DNA of 35,399 bases, taken from positions 1 to 35,399 of the forward strand of contig JAIRVF010000047.1 in the NCBI GenBank assembly GCA_031254035.1, read 5' to 3'. This document shows, in pieces, positions 18,134 to 25,738 of the stretch (positions within the stretch are counted from its first letter, which is position 1; each line of letters starts with the position of its first letter). The DNA comes from Paenibacillus sp. (GTDB lineage Bacteria; Bacillota; Bacilli; Paenibacillales; Paenibacillaceae). Under the pieces are notes generated by a model, which saw only the letters and a list, made by a program, of their open reading frames with translations, made no database searches and was not told where the DNA came from. A program made the position numbers and the translations under genes.

Positions 18134-19192
18134 TTATTTAGAAGCGAACAACATCCCTTGAAAATGAGGACTTCCCTCGCCCATAAATCGCGTATGAAAG
18201 TCTTCGATTTGAAAATAACCTTTGATAATCTGCTCGATATCTTCATCAGGATACATAGCAAAATACCGTTTCGGCTCATACGTATCCTGCTCCCAAATTC
18301 CGTCCGTGGACGTACCACCATAAAGCCCCAAGTAAAATAAACCGCTTGGCTTCAAAATGCGCTTGATCTCCATAAGTACGTCAGTTAGTTGGCTTTTTGG
18401 CACATGCAACAAGCAATTCATGGCATATACAGCATCAAAGGATCGACCAGGAAAATCCAGATGGTAAAAATCCATCACCCTTGCATGCAGCCCCTTTTCC
18501 TTACATAAACGGACCATCTCTTCAGACAAATCTACAGCCGTGATATCAAAACCATGCTCCTTAAAAAACAAGCTGTCTCGCCCCGGACCTGCGCCGATTT
18601 CCAAAATGCTTCTCACATTGTTCGACCGGAACGCTTCGAGTACGTGATCCCGTTCCTCTGCTTTCCAGCCTACCAGCTCTGCCGAATTTCTATGATCTGC
18701 ATGATTGTCGTATGCACGACGCAGAGTAGATTTGATGGCCGAAAGCCCCTCTCTTCCCCCAGTTCCTGCATCGTTTTTATCCGACTGTTCTTGCACGTTC
18801 ACCACCCCCTTGTCTCCCATCAGCATATCGACGAATTTAACATCCGCTGGTGCAAAAGTATATTCGCCAAGCTCATGCAGATCCACCCAGCGAACCTCGT
18901 CATGATCAGTAAGTTTGATTATACCGTCGATGAATCGGGCCATGTATGCAATCAACCGAATATGCTTTTCCCCATAATGATGATCGTTTGTTCCAAACCA
19001 TTCGTAGGGCTCAATTGTGATTTGCATTTCCTCGCGCAGTTCACGTTTTAGGCAATCTGCAGGGGTCTCTCCCGCTTCCAGCTTACCTCCCGGGAATTCC
19101 CACATACCCGCCTGCGGTTTGCCCGCTCGTTTTCTGGCGATTAAAATTCGTCCTTGCTCGTTTTCGATGATTGCTGCGGCTACTTCGATCAA
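18134..19192 (-). CDS. Nudix hydrolase fused to a class I SAM methyltransferase
   Basis: 352 residues with two enzyme domains. Residues 1-128 are a MutT-like Nudix domain: it starts MIEVAAAII, and the Nudix box at 36-58 (GKLEAGE then RELREEMQI) keeps the catalytic glutamates but has Gln where the usual Gly stands. A polar linker of about 20 residues (EQSDKNDAGTGGRE) follows. Residues 150-352 are a Rossmann methyltransferase with SAM motif I EIGAGPG at 198-204, AVDLSEEM after it, and FDAVYAMNCLLHVP. The start is TTG at 19192 with AGGAGG eight bases before it; upstream in-frame codons lack such a site. The substrate is unknown. 8-oxo-dGTP or another nucleotide is plausible for the first domain. 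Confidence 0.88.
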   Translation of the reverse strand: MIEVAAAIIENEQGRILIARKRAGKPQAGMWEFPGGKLEAGETPADCLKRELREEMQITIEPYEWFGTNDHHYGEKHIRLIAYMARFIDGIIKLTDHDEVRWVDLHELGEYTFAPADVKFVDMLMGDKGVVNVQEQSDKNDAGTGGREGLSAIKSTLRRAYDNHADHRNSAELVGWKAEERDHVLEAFRSNNVRSILEIGAGPGRDSLFFKEHGFDITAVDLSEEMVRLCKEKGLHARVMDFYHLDFPGRSFDAVYAMNCLLHVPKSQLTDVLMEIKRILKPSGLFYLGLYGGTSTDGIWEQDTYEPKRYFAMYPDEDIEQIIKGYFQIEDFHTRFMGEGSPHFQGMLFASK

Positions 19193-19401
19193 CAGAGGGC
19201 CCTCCTGTAAAGGAATCTTCTTGTCTATGTATTGGATGTAAAAGCTACAACGATAGATTACCACATCAGGTAGAGCTATAGGTAATTACGTCACGGCTGG
19301 TACTAGAGAATTCGAATACGCCCCTCTTATTCCCACCTTGCGCCCAATGCAGGCTACTGTCCCGGAAGATTAATTTTTTCCAAGATTAGGCCATAAAACG
19401 A

Positions 19402-19453
19402 TTGACTTCAAAATATTCCCTGTGATATATTGTGCATACACGGTATACACAAT
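19402..19453 (+). promoter_or_regulatory. Promoter and GntR/YtrA operator of the ABC operon
   Basis: TTGACT (19402-19407), an 18-base spacer and TATATT (19426-19431). The palindrome ATTGTGCATAC-ACG-GTATACACAAT (19429-19453) has 10 of 11 matched positions and covers the end of the -10 and the start site. The third gene of the operon encodes a YtrA-type repressor, so autoregulation is likely. Confidence 0.75.
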
Positions 19454-19471
19454 GTAAAGAGGAGGTACTAT

Positions 19472-20326
19472 ATGCTGGCATTAGACATCAGAAATGTAAA
19501 CAAAACATATCCGAATTTCCAGTTAAAAGACGTATCGTTTCAATTGGAAAAGGGTTATATTATGGGATTTATCGGTGCCAATGGCGCAGGGAAAACAACT
19601 ACCATAAAATCGATCCTCAATATGATTCATATTGATAGCGGTGAGGTACGTATTTTGGGCAAAAACATTGCCGAACACGAGCTCGAATTGAAGCAAGAAA
19701 TAGGATACGCATTTGGCGGCATCGATTTTTACACTCGAAGCAAAATAAAAACATTGACCAGTGTGATTAAAAAATTTTATTCGAATTGGAATGATGAGAC
19801 CTACTACAACTACCTGAGAAGATTCAAATTGGATGAAAACAAAAAAATTGCAGAATTGTCGACGGGAATGAAAGTCAAATACAGTTTGGCCCTTGCCTTA
19901 TCCCACGGCGCAAAGCTTCTCATTCTCGATGAACCCACTAGCGGGCTCGATCCGGTCTCAAGAGATGATCTGCTGGATATTTTTCAAGAGCTCGTAGTCG
20001 ATGGCGAAATCAGCATTCTTTTCTCCACTCACATTACAACTGACCTGGAAAAATGCGCGGATTTTATTACCTATATTGAAAACGGACAAATTATCAAAAG
20101 TTCCGACAAAGAAGACTTTAAGGATGCCTATCGCTTGTTAAACGGCAACAAAGACCAACTGAATCAAGTGAAAGATAAGTTGATTTCCTATAAAATAAAT
20201 TCATTCGGCTTTACAGGGTTGATCCACTCCAAAGACTTCGATCCATCTTTCGATATTAAAGCAGCCACGCCAAGTCTCGAGGAAATCATGATTTATTTCG
20301 CAAAAAAGGAGGATGCGTATGTTTAA
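19472..20326 (+). CDS. ABC transporter ATP-binding protein (YtrB-like)
   Basis: Energy-coupling subunit of an ABC-2 type exporter. I take the ATG at 19472 (284 residues, MLALDIRN), with GAGGAGG before it, rather than an earlier ATG that lies within the operator. Walker A GANGAGKTT is at 35-43, the signature LSTGMKVKYSLALAL near 127, Walker B LLILDEPTSGLDP near 149, and the switch histidine in FSTHITTD. The C-terminal 80 residues are a family-typical extension. The stop overlaps the start of the permease gene. The operon form (ATPase, permease, GntR) resembles cell-envelope stress operons such as ytr of Bacillus subtilis. Confidence 0.92.
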   Translation: MLALDIRNVNKTYPNFQLKDVSFQLEKGYIMGFIGANGAGKTTTIKSILNMIHIDSGEVRILGKNIAEHELELKQEIGYAFGGIDFYTRSKIKTLTSVIKKFYSNWNDETYYNYLRRFKLDENKKIAELSTGMKVKYSLALALSHGAKLLILDEPTSGLDPVSRDDLLDIFQELVVDGEISILFSTHITTDLEKCADFITYIENGQIIKSSDKEDFKDAYRLLNGNKDQLNQVKDKLISYKINSFGFTGLIHSKDFDPSFDIKAATPSLEEIMIYFAKKEDAYV

Positions 20327-20975
20327 CTTATTGATAAAAGATTTGAAATTAGGCGTAAATCCGTTGTTTTTTATATTCCCTATTCTGATGGGCGCCTTAA
20401 TGCTCATTCCGGGCTGGTTGTATTTCCTTGTAGTTATGTATTTTTTCTGGGTATCGGCACCGAATTTGTTCGCCCAATTTAGAGCCGCAAATGATTCACT
20501 CTTTACCGCGATGATGCCTGTAACCAAGAAAGACGTGGTGAAGGCAAGGATATCCGTTTTTGTTATCTTGGAATTAATGCATATTGTGATTGCCATGATC
20601 TACAGTTTATTCACGATTCACCTATACCCGAATATGACGTACCATTTCTTCGCACCGCGTATGGGTTTCTGGGGACTAAACTTTGCCATGCTTGCGATCT
20701 ATAACATTTTCTTGTTTCCTATGTTTTACAAGACGGCGTATAAATATGGTACAGCGCAGATTGTATCTATAGTGGCCGCTATGGTTTTTGCCGTTGTTGC
20801 CCAATGGCTGGGAATCCAGAGTCCTTATTTGTCCGACATTTTTAATGGAAGCGGCGCCCACAATACAGCGCTTCAAATGTCCATTCTGATTGCAGGAATC
20901 GTGATATTTTTTGCATTCACTATGATTGCTTATCGAATTTCGGTCAAACGCTTCCTAAAAGTGGAGCTCCAATGA
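20319..20975 (+). CDS. ABC-2 type permease
   Basis: Membrane partner of the preceding ATPase: 218 residues with six predicted membrane segments and a basic N-terminus (MFNLLIKDLKLG). The ATG at 20319 is preferred over the one at 20313, because AAGGAGG directly abuts the first and is six bases from the second. It overlaps the ATPase gene by eight bases and the regulator gene by four. ABC-2 family members with this gene order are usually exporters linked to antibiotic or peptide resistance; the substrate is unknown. Confidence 0.85.
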   Translation: MFNLLIKDLKLGVNPLFFIFPILMGALMLIPGWLYFLVVMYFFWVSAPNLFAQFRAANDSLFTAMMPVTKKDVVKARISVFVILELMHIVIAMIYSLFTIHLYPNMTYHFFAPRMGFWGLNFAMLAIYNIFLFPMFYKTAYKYGTAQIVSIVAAMVFAVVAQWLGIQSPYLSDIFNGSGAHNTALQMSILIAGIVIFFAFTMIAYRISVKRFLKVELQ

Positions 20976-21337
20976 ACATATCTATTTCAAGCACATCTGA
21001 GAAACCGATTTATCAGCAGCTTTTCGAACAAATCAGTGCTCAAATTTTGAAAGGGGAGCTCGAAAGCGGCTATTGTTTACCACCCATTCGCCAAGCAGCT
21101 CTGGAACTTCGTGTTAGTGTCATCACCGTGAAGAAAGCTTGGGAAGAACTCGAACGATGTGGTTTGATCAATACAGTAACAGGTAAAGGGTGTTTCGTAG
21201 CTGAATTTTCATCCGATGAGATGCTTCGAATACGTAATGAAATGGTTTTGAAGCAAATGGTGAGCGACACTTCATACTATAAATCCTTTGGCCTCACCCT
21301 TGATGAAGTTATTGAACTTCTGAAAAAGATCTATTAA
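20972..21337 (+). CDS. GntR family regulator, YtrA type
   Basis: 121 residues: an N-terminal winged helix-turn-helix (PIYQQLFEQISAQILKGEL then LPPIRQAALELRVSVITV, about 10-75) and a short C-terminal dimerisation tail of about 45 residues, which is the YtrA subgroup layout. The start overlaps the permease stop (ATGA). Its likely target is the palindrome at 19429-19453. No clear terminator follows. The recognition helix contains SVITVKKAWEELE. Confidence 0.92.
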   Translation: MNISISSTSEKPIYQQLFEQISAQILKGELESGYCLPPIRQAALELRVSVITVKKAWEELERCGLINTVTGKGCFVAEFSSDEMLRIRNEMVLKQMVSDTSYYKSFGLTLDEVIELLKKIY

Positions 21338-21667
21338 TAGCTCTCGGATTTGGGATATAAGGGATAAAAAGGCGCTGCCGCTTCTGTTTCGGTGGGGGGT
21401 ACTCCTTAAAACAAATTTATCCAAGGGGATTAAAGTGTTATGAAAGTGTTTCTCACTCTCATGACGAACCTGGCTTAAACCTCAGATTAAATTCATTTGA
21501 AGGCAGCCAGCTTCACGAACGGACGAAGGGTCAGCGAATGCCGACCCTCAGCGTATAATTCATTGTTATGTAATGAGTCATGGATGATCTCGCATAAGTA
21601 CGCGATGTATTCTAATAAATATGTTCTTCCACATGAATACTTTGCAAGCGACTATCTGCTTTCCTAT

Positions 21668-21927
21668 CTATACATTTGTCCCGCTATCGTCTGTAGTCAT
21701 GCGATTGTAGACGACAGTTTCTTTGGTGCCGTCCTCATATTCCAGGTCAACTTCGTCGATTCGGATCGAACCCAAAGCACCTTGATACGAGAAAAGCTTG
21801 CGAAAGTGCAGGCTTTTTCTTACTTCTGAGCGCGATTAGGCCATTCATGGTCAAAAGGATGCACTTTCGCATCAATTCTGCCTCCCACACCACGAAACGC
21901 CTGAAAAGGTTGCACAATCGCAACCAT
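21668..21927 (-). pseudogene. Frameshifted remnant of an unidentified gene
   Basis: Within the otherwise empty stretch 21338-22018, two overlapping minus-strand frames look like protein. The first (21927-21820) starts with ATG and reads MVAIVQPFQAFRGVGGRID, then KVHPFDHEWPNRAQK. The second (to 21668) contains FRKLFSYQGALGSIRIDEVD and ends YNRMTTDDSGTNV. They could be two parts of one gene joined by a frameshift. No ribosome binding site is seen. Family unknown. Confidence 0.35.
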
Positions 21928-22018
21928 TGTATTTAGACTTCATAACCTGAGGATAGGGAGTTTTTCTGAAGATATAAGAAAGTATAAACTTCGGAGATCT
22001 CACATCCTTATATCGCAA

Positions 22019-22042
22019 GAAAAATTACCGCTAAACGCGGTC
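22019..22042 (-). terminator. Terminator downstream of the serine protease
   Basis: On the minus strand ACCGCGTTTAGCGGT is followed by AATTTTTC, 127 bases after the protease stop. The region between them shows no gene. Confidence 0.65.
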
Positions 22043-22168
22043 TGTCTTCTATGAGAGTACGTCGATAACGTTTTTCTTACGCATTATATTTTTTATTCAG
22101 CATGAAAAAGCTCCCGTTACAGTAGTCGTTTTATTTATTTCACCTGTCTACCGTAAGGGAAGATCATA

Positions 22169-23251
22169 TCACTTTTGGGACAGCCCTTTGAATTTCTGCA
22201 GCGCAGGCACACTCAGTCTTGAAGTTCTATCCTTAGTCTTCTTCGCCGCTTTCATTGGCTTCACGACCAGCGGAGTCTTTACTTCTTTTTCTATTGTGGT
22301 CTTGTTGGTGGCGGGCAGATTCTCATCTAAGAAAGAACTCAAATCTGATAGCGTTATACCTAGTGCCATATCTTTTTCATCCCCGTAATCCGTTCTAGCA
22401 AAACTCACACCTACTACTTCATCTTTATCATTCAAGATGGCTGAACCGCTATTTCCAGATAGGCATGTGAAGCTGTAGAGTGTTCTATACCCAGAGGACA
22501 TGATATTACCATCATGGTCTACCGTTTTTATGTACAGTGCGGGAAGCAGTACGATTCCGTTCTTTTCCTTGAACACTTCTCCGTTAGGCGTCTTTTCTGG
22601 GTTCCCTGCGTCATAATACGTGTTGCCGTAGATTCGGTAACTTGACGAGATTGTGCTAGTGGCTATATTCAGATACTCATGTCCTTGTAGGCCAGTATCG
22701 TACAAGGCCAAGTCTTTGTTGCGGTCTATAGCCACCAGTTTCAAGTTTACTAAGCTGCTGTCCATATCCAGAGCGGACTCAGACTTGCGTTGCTCAGAAT
22801 CATACCCCCATGTTCCTGTTACCCAGTCTGCTATGTGGGAGTTAGTCACAACGTATCCGCCTTTGACATAGAACCCACTTCCTTCAAAGCGGTCCCCATT
22901 CATCACTCGTATAATGGACTTTCTTAAATTATCGTTCAAATCCGTGTTCACGGGCGGTATCTGCATCTCAGCCGCTTGAGCTGTAGGCATCATGCCTATC
23001 AATGACATCCCTATCGTGCTCAGTACAACCAATCTCTTTACCCAGTTCCTTTTGACCATATTGGGAAGTAGCATTTCTGATAGGAACGTTTGCCTGATTC
23101 CTGATAATTCGGTTAATTTCGCATGAATGAATGTCTCAGCTTTTTTGCTACTGGAATAAGGCCGTAAAACTCGGAACCAACTATATCCAGAGATCATCAT
23201 AAATCCTATGTAGTATTCATAAGAAAGCGCGGAAGTAAAAAAAGCAGCCAT
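22169..23251 (-). CDS. Secreted trypsin-like (S1) serine protease
   Basis: About 360 residues from the ATG at 23251, which has AAGGAGGGG before it. The catalytic triad is visible: GSGFYVKGGYVVTNSH (His), NKDLALYD (Asp) and CLSGNSGSAI (Ser in GNSGS). A basic and hydrophobic segment MVKRNWVKRLVVLST...PTAQA looks like a signal peptide with cleavage after AQA, but it begins some 63 residues after the chosen start. The preceding part contains YEYYIGFMMISGYSWF and is not expected in a secreted protease. Either translation begins at an internal ATG near the signal, which lacks a good binding site, or two pieces are fused. The C-terminal 45 residues are basic and repetitive (KPMKAAKKTKDR). Confidence 0.85.
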   Translation of the reverse strand: MAAFFTSALSYEYYIGFMMISGYSWFRVLRPYSSSKKAETFIHAKLTELSGIRQTFLSEMLLPNMVKRNWVKRLVVLSTIGMSLIGMMPTAQAAEMQIPPVNTDLNDNLRKSIIRVMNGDRFEGSGFYVKGGYVVTNSHIADWVTGTWGYDSEQRKSESALDMDSSLVNLKLVAIDRNKDLALYDTGLQGHEYLNIATSTISSSYRIYGNTYYDAGNPEKTPNGEVFKEKNGIVLLPALYIKTVDHDGNIMSSGYRTLYSFTCLSGNSGSAILNDKDEVVGVSFARTDYGDEKDMALGITLSDLSSFLDENLPATNKTTIEKEVKTPLVVKPMKAAKKTKDRTSRLSVPALQKFKGLSQK

Positions 23252-23286
23252 TGTACCCCTCCTTAAATTATGTTGTTTACTAATCA

Positions 23287-23316
23287 ATTAAAAAAGACCT
23301 CACTAAGAGTGAAGTC
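23287..23316 (-). terminator. Leader terminator upstream of the protease start
   Basis: On the minus strand GACTTCACT/AGTGAGGTC forms a stem with three loop bases, followed by TTTTTT. It lies 36 bases before the protease ATG and just upstream of its binding site, so it could act as an attenuator. Confidence 0.6.
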
Positions 23317-23457
23317 ACGTAATATAAAAAAACACTATTACGTTAGCCACTATCACGCACACACTCCAGAGACTATTAGACTATATTTCGAAAGGGAAAT
23401 AAGTCTCTATTTAAACATCTCCTTCTTTCTAAATAGGAAAATTATATTATTATTTGC
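23317..23457 (-). promoter_or_regulatory. Long structured 5' leader of the protease gene
   Basis: Between the promoter at 23464-23491 and the leader terminator, the transcript could form further hairpins: AGAGACT (23368-23374) with AGTCTCT (23402-23408), CTATTT with AAATAG near 23409-23440, and ACGTAATA with TATTACGT near 23317-23343. A GAAGGAGATG sequence near 23425 leads only to a three-codon frame. I recognise no known riboswitch or T-box. Confidence 0.4.
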
Positions 23458-23463
23458 TAGTTC

Positions 23464-23491
23464 ATTATACCTATAATATGGCATTTAACAA
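23464..23491 (-). promoter_or_regulatory. Promoter of the protease transcript
   Basis: On the minus strand TTGTTA (23491-23486), a 16-base spacer and a perfect TATAAT (23469-23464). It predicts a leader of about 205 bases. Confidence 0.5.
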
Positions 23492-23577
23492 AGCAATTTT
23501 TCACTTCAAATAAAATAATTACTCAATTTGGACCACCCCACTCGCCTTAATGGCATAAATAGAATGCTGAAAATGGC

Positions 23578-23616
23578 AAAAAAAAGGCGAACTCCAAGAA
23601 TAAATTTGAAGTTCGC
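23578..23616 (-). terminator. Terminator on the minus strand
   Basis: Arms GCGAACTTCA and TGGAGTTCGC, read on the minus strand, are followed by CTTTTTTTT. It is the second minus-strand terminator after the MATE gene and ends whatever short transcript lies at 23617-23744. Confidence 0.8.
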
Positions 23617-23642
23617 TCCGATGCGTGAATATGAATGTTATA

Positions 23643-23714
23643 TTATAAAATATATGTACTTGCACTGGAATTACCTGATCCGCCCCATACTAAAGTTCGC
23701 TTATCTGTAACCAT
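23643..23714 (-). CDS. Possible 23-residue peptide between two terminators
   Basis: ATG at 23714 with CAGGAGAG directly before it (spacing shorter than normal) opens a 23-codon frame, MVTDKRTLVWGGSGNSSAS then TYIL. It is enclosed by the MATE terminator and another terminator. It may be a peptide gene, a remnant, or chance. No family recognised. Confidence 0.25.
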   Translation of the reverse strand: MVTDKRTLVWGGSGNSSASTYIL

Positions 23715-23744
23715 CTCTCCTGTGTTATCTCCGATGAATTATAT

Positions 23745-23790
23745 AAAAAAAGCACCCCCTGGAATTACATCGAATTCCCTTAGGAGGTGC
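23745..23790 (-). terminator. Terminator of the MATE gene
   Basis: Long stem (GCACCTCCTAAGGGAATTC paired with GAATT-CCAGGGGGTGC on the minus strand) followed by seven T, 29 bases after the MATE stop. Confidence 0.9.
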
Positions 23791-23818
23791 CTCACTGCGA
23801 GTCTTATTTTTACGTTAC

Positions 23819-25213
23819 CTAAATCAACTTCCGCCTATACCATTTATCGCCCCGGAACCGCCACCAGAAGATGGCCCCGCGTATGCCCCATTCGGTTACC
23901 ATCGCAATCCAAACACCCATAATGCCGAGTTTAAACGTAATCGCGAGCACATAACCCAAGATTACCCGCAGCACCCACATCGACAGCATGGATGTAATCG
24001 AAGTGAAATTCGAATCCCCAGCTGCACGCAAAGCCGAAGGCATAATGAAGCTCATGGACCAAAAAATCGGCTGCGTAACGGCGATGAGAAGCATAAGCTT
24101 AAATATGTCCGGAATGATCTCAGCCGGTGGGGAGAACAGCCTCACGATCCACGGGAATAACGGCAGAAGAATCGCTGCAATCACGATAAAAAAGACGGTG
24201 GACAGCCCGATTAAGGACTTAACAAACTTCCTGGCGTCCGGAATGCTTCCACTGCCGATACATTGGCCTACCACCGTTACAATGGCAATACTGAGTGCGC
24301 TTCCCCCGATCTGAAACAACATCGCAATGGAGCCGCCAATTGCATTAACCGTAATCGCAAGCGTACCAAGCTGTACAATAAAGGTCTGTGTGAGCAGCTT
24401 ACCGCCATTAAAAAACAACTGCTCCGCAGCAAAAGGCACGCCGATGACCATAATCTTTTTGAGGATGGAAAAGTCTAGTTTCAGCGCATCTTGAATCCGG
24501 TATTTCAGCGTATGGTTCATTTTAATCAGATAAAATAGTGAAATGCCCACTCCCAGCACCCTTGCCGCGATCAATGAAATGATGAGTCCGATCACGCCCA
24601 TATCAAGGACAGTAATAAATAAAATATTAAGCAGTAGGTATGACACGTTCAAAATGAGTGAAAGACCGAGACAAGCCTTCGTCTCTCCTACACCTCGAAG
24701 CGCCCCCGTCACTGCTTGGAAAACAGCAATCAACGGGTACGAAATACAGCTTCCGATCAGGTAAACTCGGGCATTTTGGAACACATCCGCGTCCGCTTGA
24801 CCGAACAGCAAATTCAGCAGAGGGGTATGAAAAACAATCACGATCACACATAAAAAAAGGGCTATAATCGCAACCGCCGAAATGGCCTGCCCAGCTGCCC
24901 TGGATACCATCTTGTCATTCCCGCTGCCTTTATACTGCGCAACAATGACGGTTCCGCCCGTCGCCACGGCAATAAAGACGTTAACCAGGAAAATATTCAG
25001 CGAATCCACCATGCTAACCGCGCTTACGGCAGCCACGCCGGAGGAGGCGATCATCGCCATATTCAACAAACCCATCAAAATAATAAAAGCTTGATCCACA
25101 AATATCGGAATAATAATCGCGATAATTTGCTTATAATCAAGCTTGCTTCCACTAAAGTATTTATTCAGGAACACATTCGTTTTCTGTTTATATAATGGAG
25201 CTGGCGTACCCAA
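23819..25213 (-). CDS. MATE family efflux transporter
   Basis: 464 residues with 12 membrane segments in two homologous halves, an Na+ or H+ coupled exporter of drugs or organic cations. The first half has PIFVDQAFIILMGLLNMAMI and VTGALRGVGETK; the second has GVPFAAEQLFFNGGK and MPSALRAAGDSNFTS, the mirrored loop motifs of the family. The start is uncertain: the TTG at 25213 follows a weak AAAGAGATG. The preceding 25214-25400 has the dispersed palindrome but no gene. Confidence 0.9.
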   Translation of the reverse strand: MGTPAPLYKQKTNVFLNKYFSGSKLDYKQIIAIIIPIFVDQAFIILMGLLNMAMIASSGVAAVSAVSMVDSLNIFLVNVFIAVATGGTVIVAQYKGSGNDKMVSRAAGQAISAVAIIALFLCVIVIVFHTPLLNLLFGQADADVFQNARVYLIGSCISYPLIAVFQAVTGALRGVGETKACLGLSLILNVSYLLLNILFITVLDMGVIGLIISLIAARVLGVGISLFYLIKMNHTLKYRIQDALKLDFSILKKIMVIGVPFAAEQLFFNGGKLLTQTFIVQLGTLAITVNAIGGSIAMLFQIGGSALSIAIVTVVGQCIGSGSIPDARKFVKSLIGLSTVFFIVIAAILLPLFPWIVRLFSPPAEIIPDIFKLMLLIAVTQPIFWSMSFIMPSALRAAGDSNFTSITSMLSMWVLRVILGYVLAITFKLGIMGVWIAMVTEWGIRGAIFWWRFRGDKWYRRKLI

Positions 25214-25237
25214 AACATCATCTCTTTTTCAGTATAG

Positions 25238-25285
25238 TTAGGCGCGAATCAAGAAAATAATAACCATTTTTTTGAATTGCTCCTT
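25238..25285. repeat. Dispersed palindromic element, copy 2
   Basis: TTAGGCGCGAATCAAGAAAAT followed after seven bases by ATTTTTTTGAATTGC and CCTTAA. Arms and order match the palindrome at 15162-15207, with small differences. It lies upstream of the MATE start. Confidence 0.6.
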
Positions 25286-25362
25286 AAAAGCGTTCAACGT
25301 ATTATAACACGGTTTCGACGGATGGGGATAAATTATATAAAAATACACATATGGGTCGATTA

Positions 25363-25391
25363 TTGAGGTCTAAAAATGAGTATGCTAAGAT
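25363..25391 (+). promoter_or_regulatory. Candidate antitoxin RNA promoter
   Basis: TTGAGG (25363-25368), 17-base spacer, TAAGAT (25386-25391) on the plus strand, pointing into the 3' end of the 26-residue toxin transcript. Confidence 0.5.
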
Positions 25392-25397
25392 AAGATA

Positions 25398-25429
25398 GGA
25401 AAAAGGAGCAGCCGGCCTATGGCTACTCC
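25398..25429 (-). terminator. Terminator of the 26-residue toxin mRNA
   Basis: On the minus strand GGAGTAGCC / GGCTGCTCC with a 7-base loop, followed by TTTTTCC. Confidence 0.75.
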
Positions 25430-25518
25430 TTGCACAAACATCTTGAGCGGGAATTTCTCCTCCAAGATCAGAACGACCAGGAAGTAACCCACTTTAGGTG
25501 CGAACCTTTGGAGTGGGT
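25398..25518 (+). ncRNA. Candidate antisense antitoxin RNA
   Basis: Predicted to start near 25398 from the promoter at 25363 and to end at or after the hairpin ACCCACT/AGTGGGT (25487-25518). It would be complementary to the 3' untranslated part of the toxin mRNA, as in txpA/RatA-type loci. The T-run after the hairpin is weak, so the end is uncertain. Confidence 0.45.
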
Positions 25519-25598
25519 CACTTTCGTTTATCGATGTAAGTCAGCAATGCCAACAGGAAAACCCCGAAGGTTAGCACTTCACCGAACGAAATGTTCAT
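25518..25598 (-). CDS. 26-residue holin-like type I toxin
   Basis: MNISFGEVLTFGVFLLALLT followed by YIDKRK: a single hydrophobic helix with a basic end, matching the size and pattern of the small holin-like toxins of Bacillota (one membrane helix, KK/KR tail). The GGAGGTG binding site is inside a perfect 16-bp palindrome CCTCCTTCGAAGGAGG (25609-25624), so it should be hidden in the mRNA, a common feature of type I toxins. The gene has its own extended -10 promoter and a terminator, giving a transcript of about 255 bases with a long 3' tail facing an antisense promoter. Confidence 0.7.
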   Translation of the reverse strand: MNISFGEVLTFGVFLLALLTYIDKRK

Positions 25599-25659
25599 TG
25601 CAACACCACCTCCTTCGAAGGAGGAGTGCGCCCACTCATGGAATGTCTGTGTAATCCAA

Positions 25660-25689
25660 ATTATAGCATCTTATTGGATGTACTGGAAA
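25660..25689 (-). promoter_or_regulatory. Promoter of the 26-residue toxin gene
   Basis: On the minus strand TTTCCA (25689-25684), 18-base spacer, and a TGC-TATAAT extended -10 (25665-25660). Confidence 0.6.
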
Positions 25690-25738
25690 ATATTTTACAA
25701 TGAAATTTTCATTCAGCGCCAATCATGATATACACACT

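Noticed and set aside
21497..21829. 110-codon plus-strand frame
   Set aside because: No ribosome binding site, and the opposite strand carries the more protein-like remnant.
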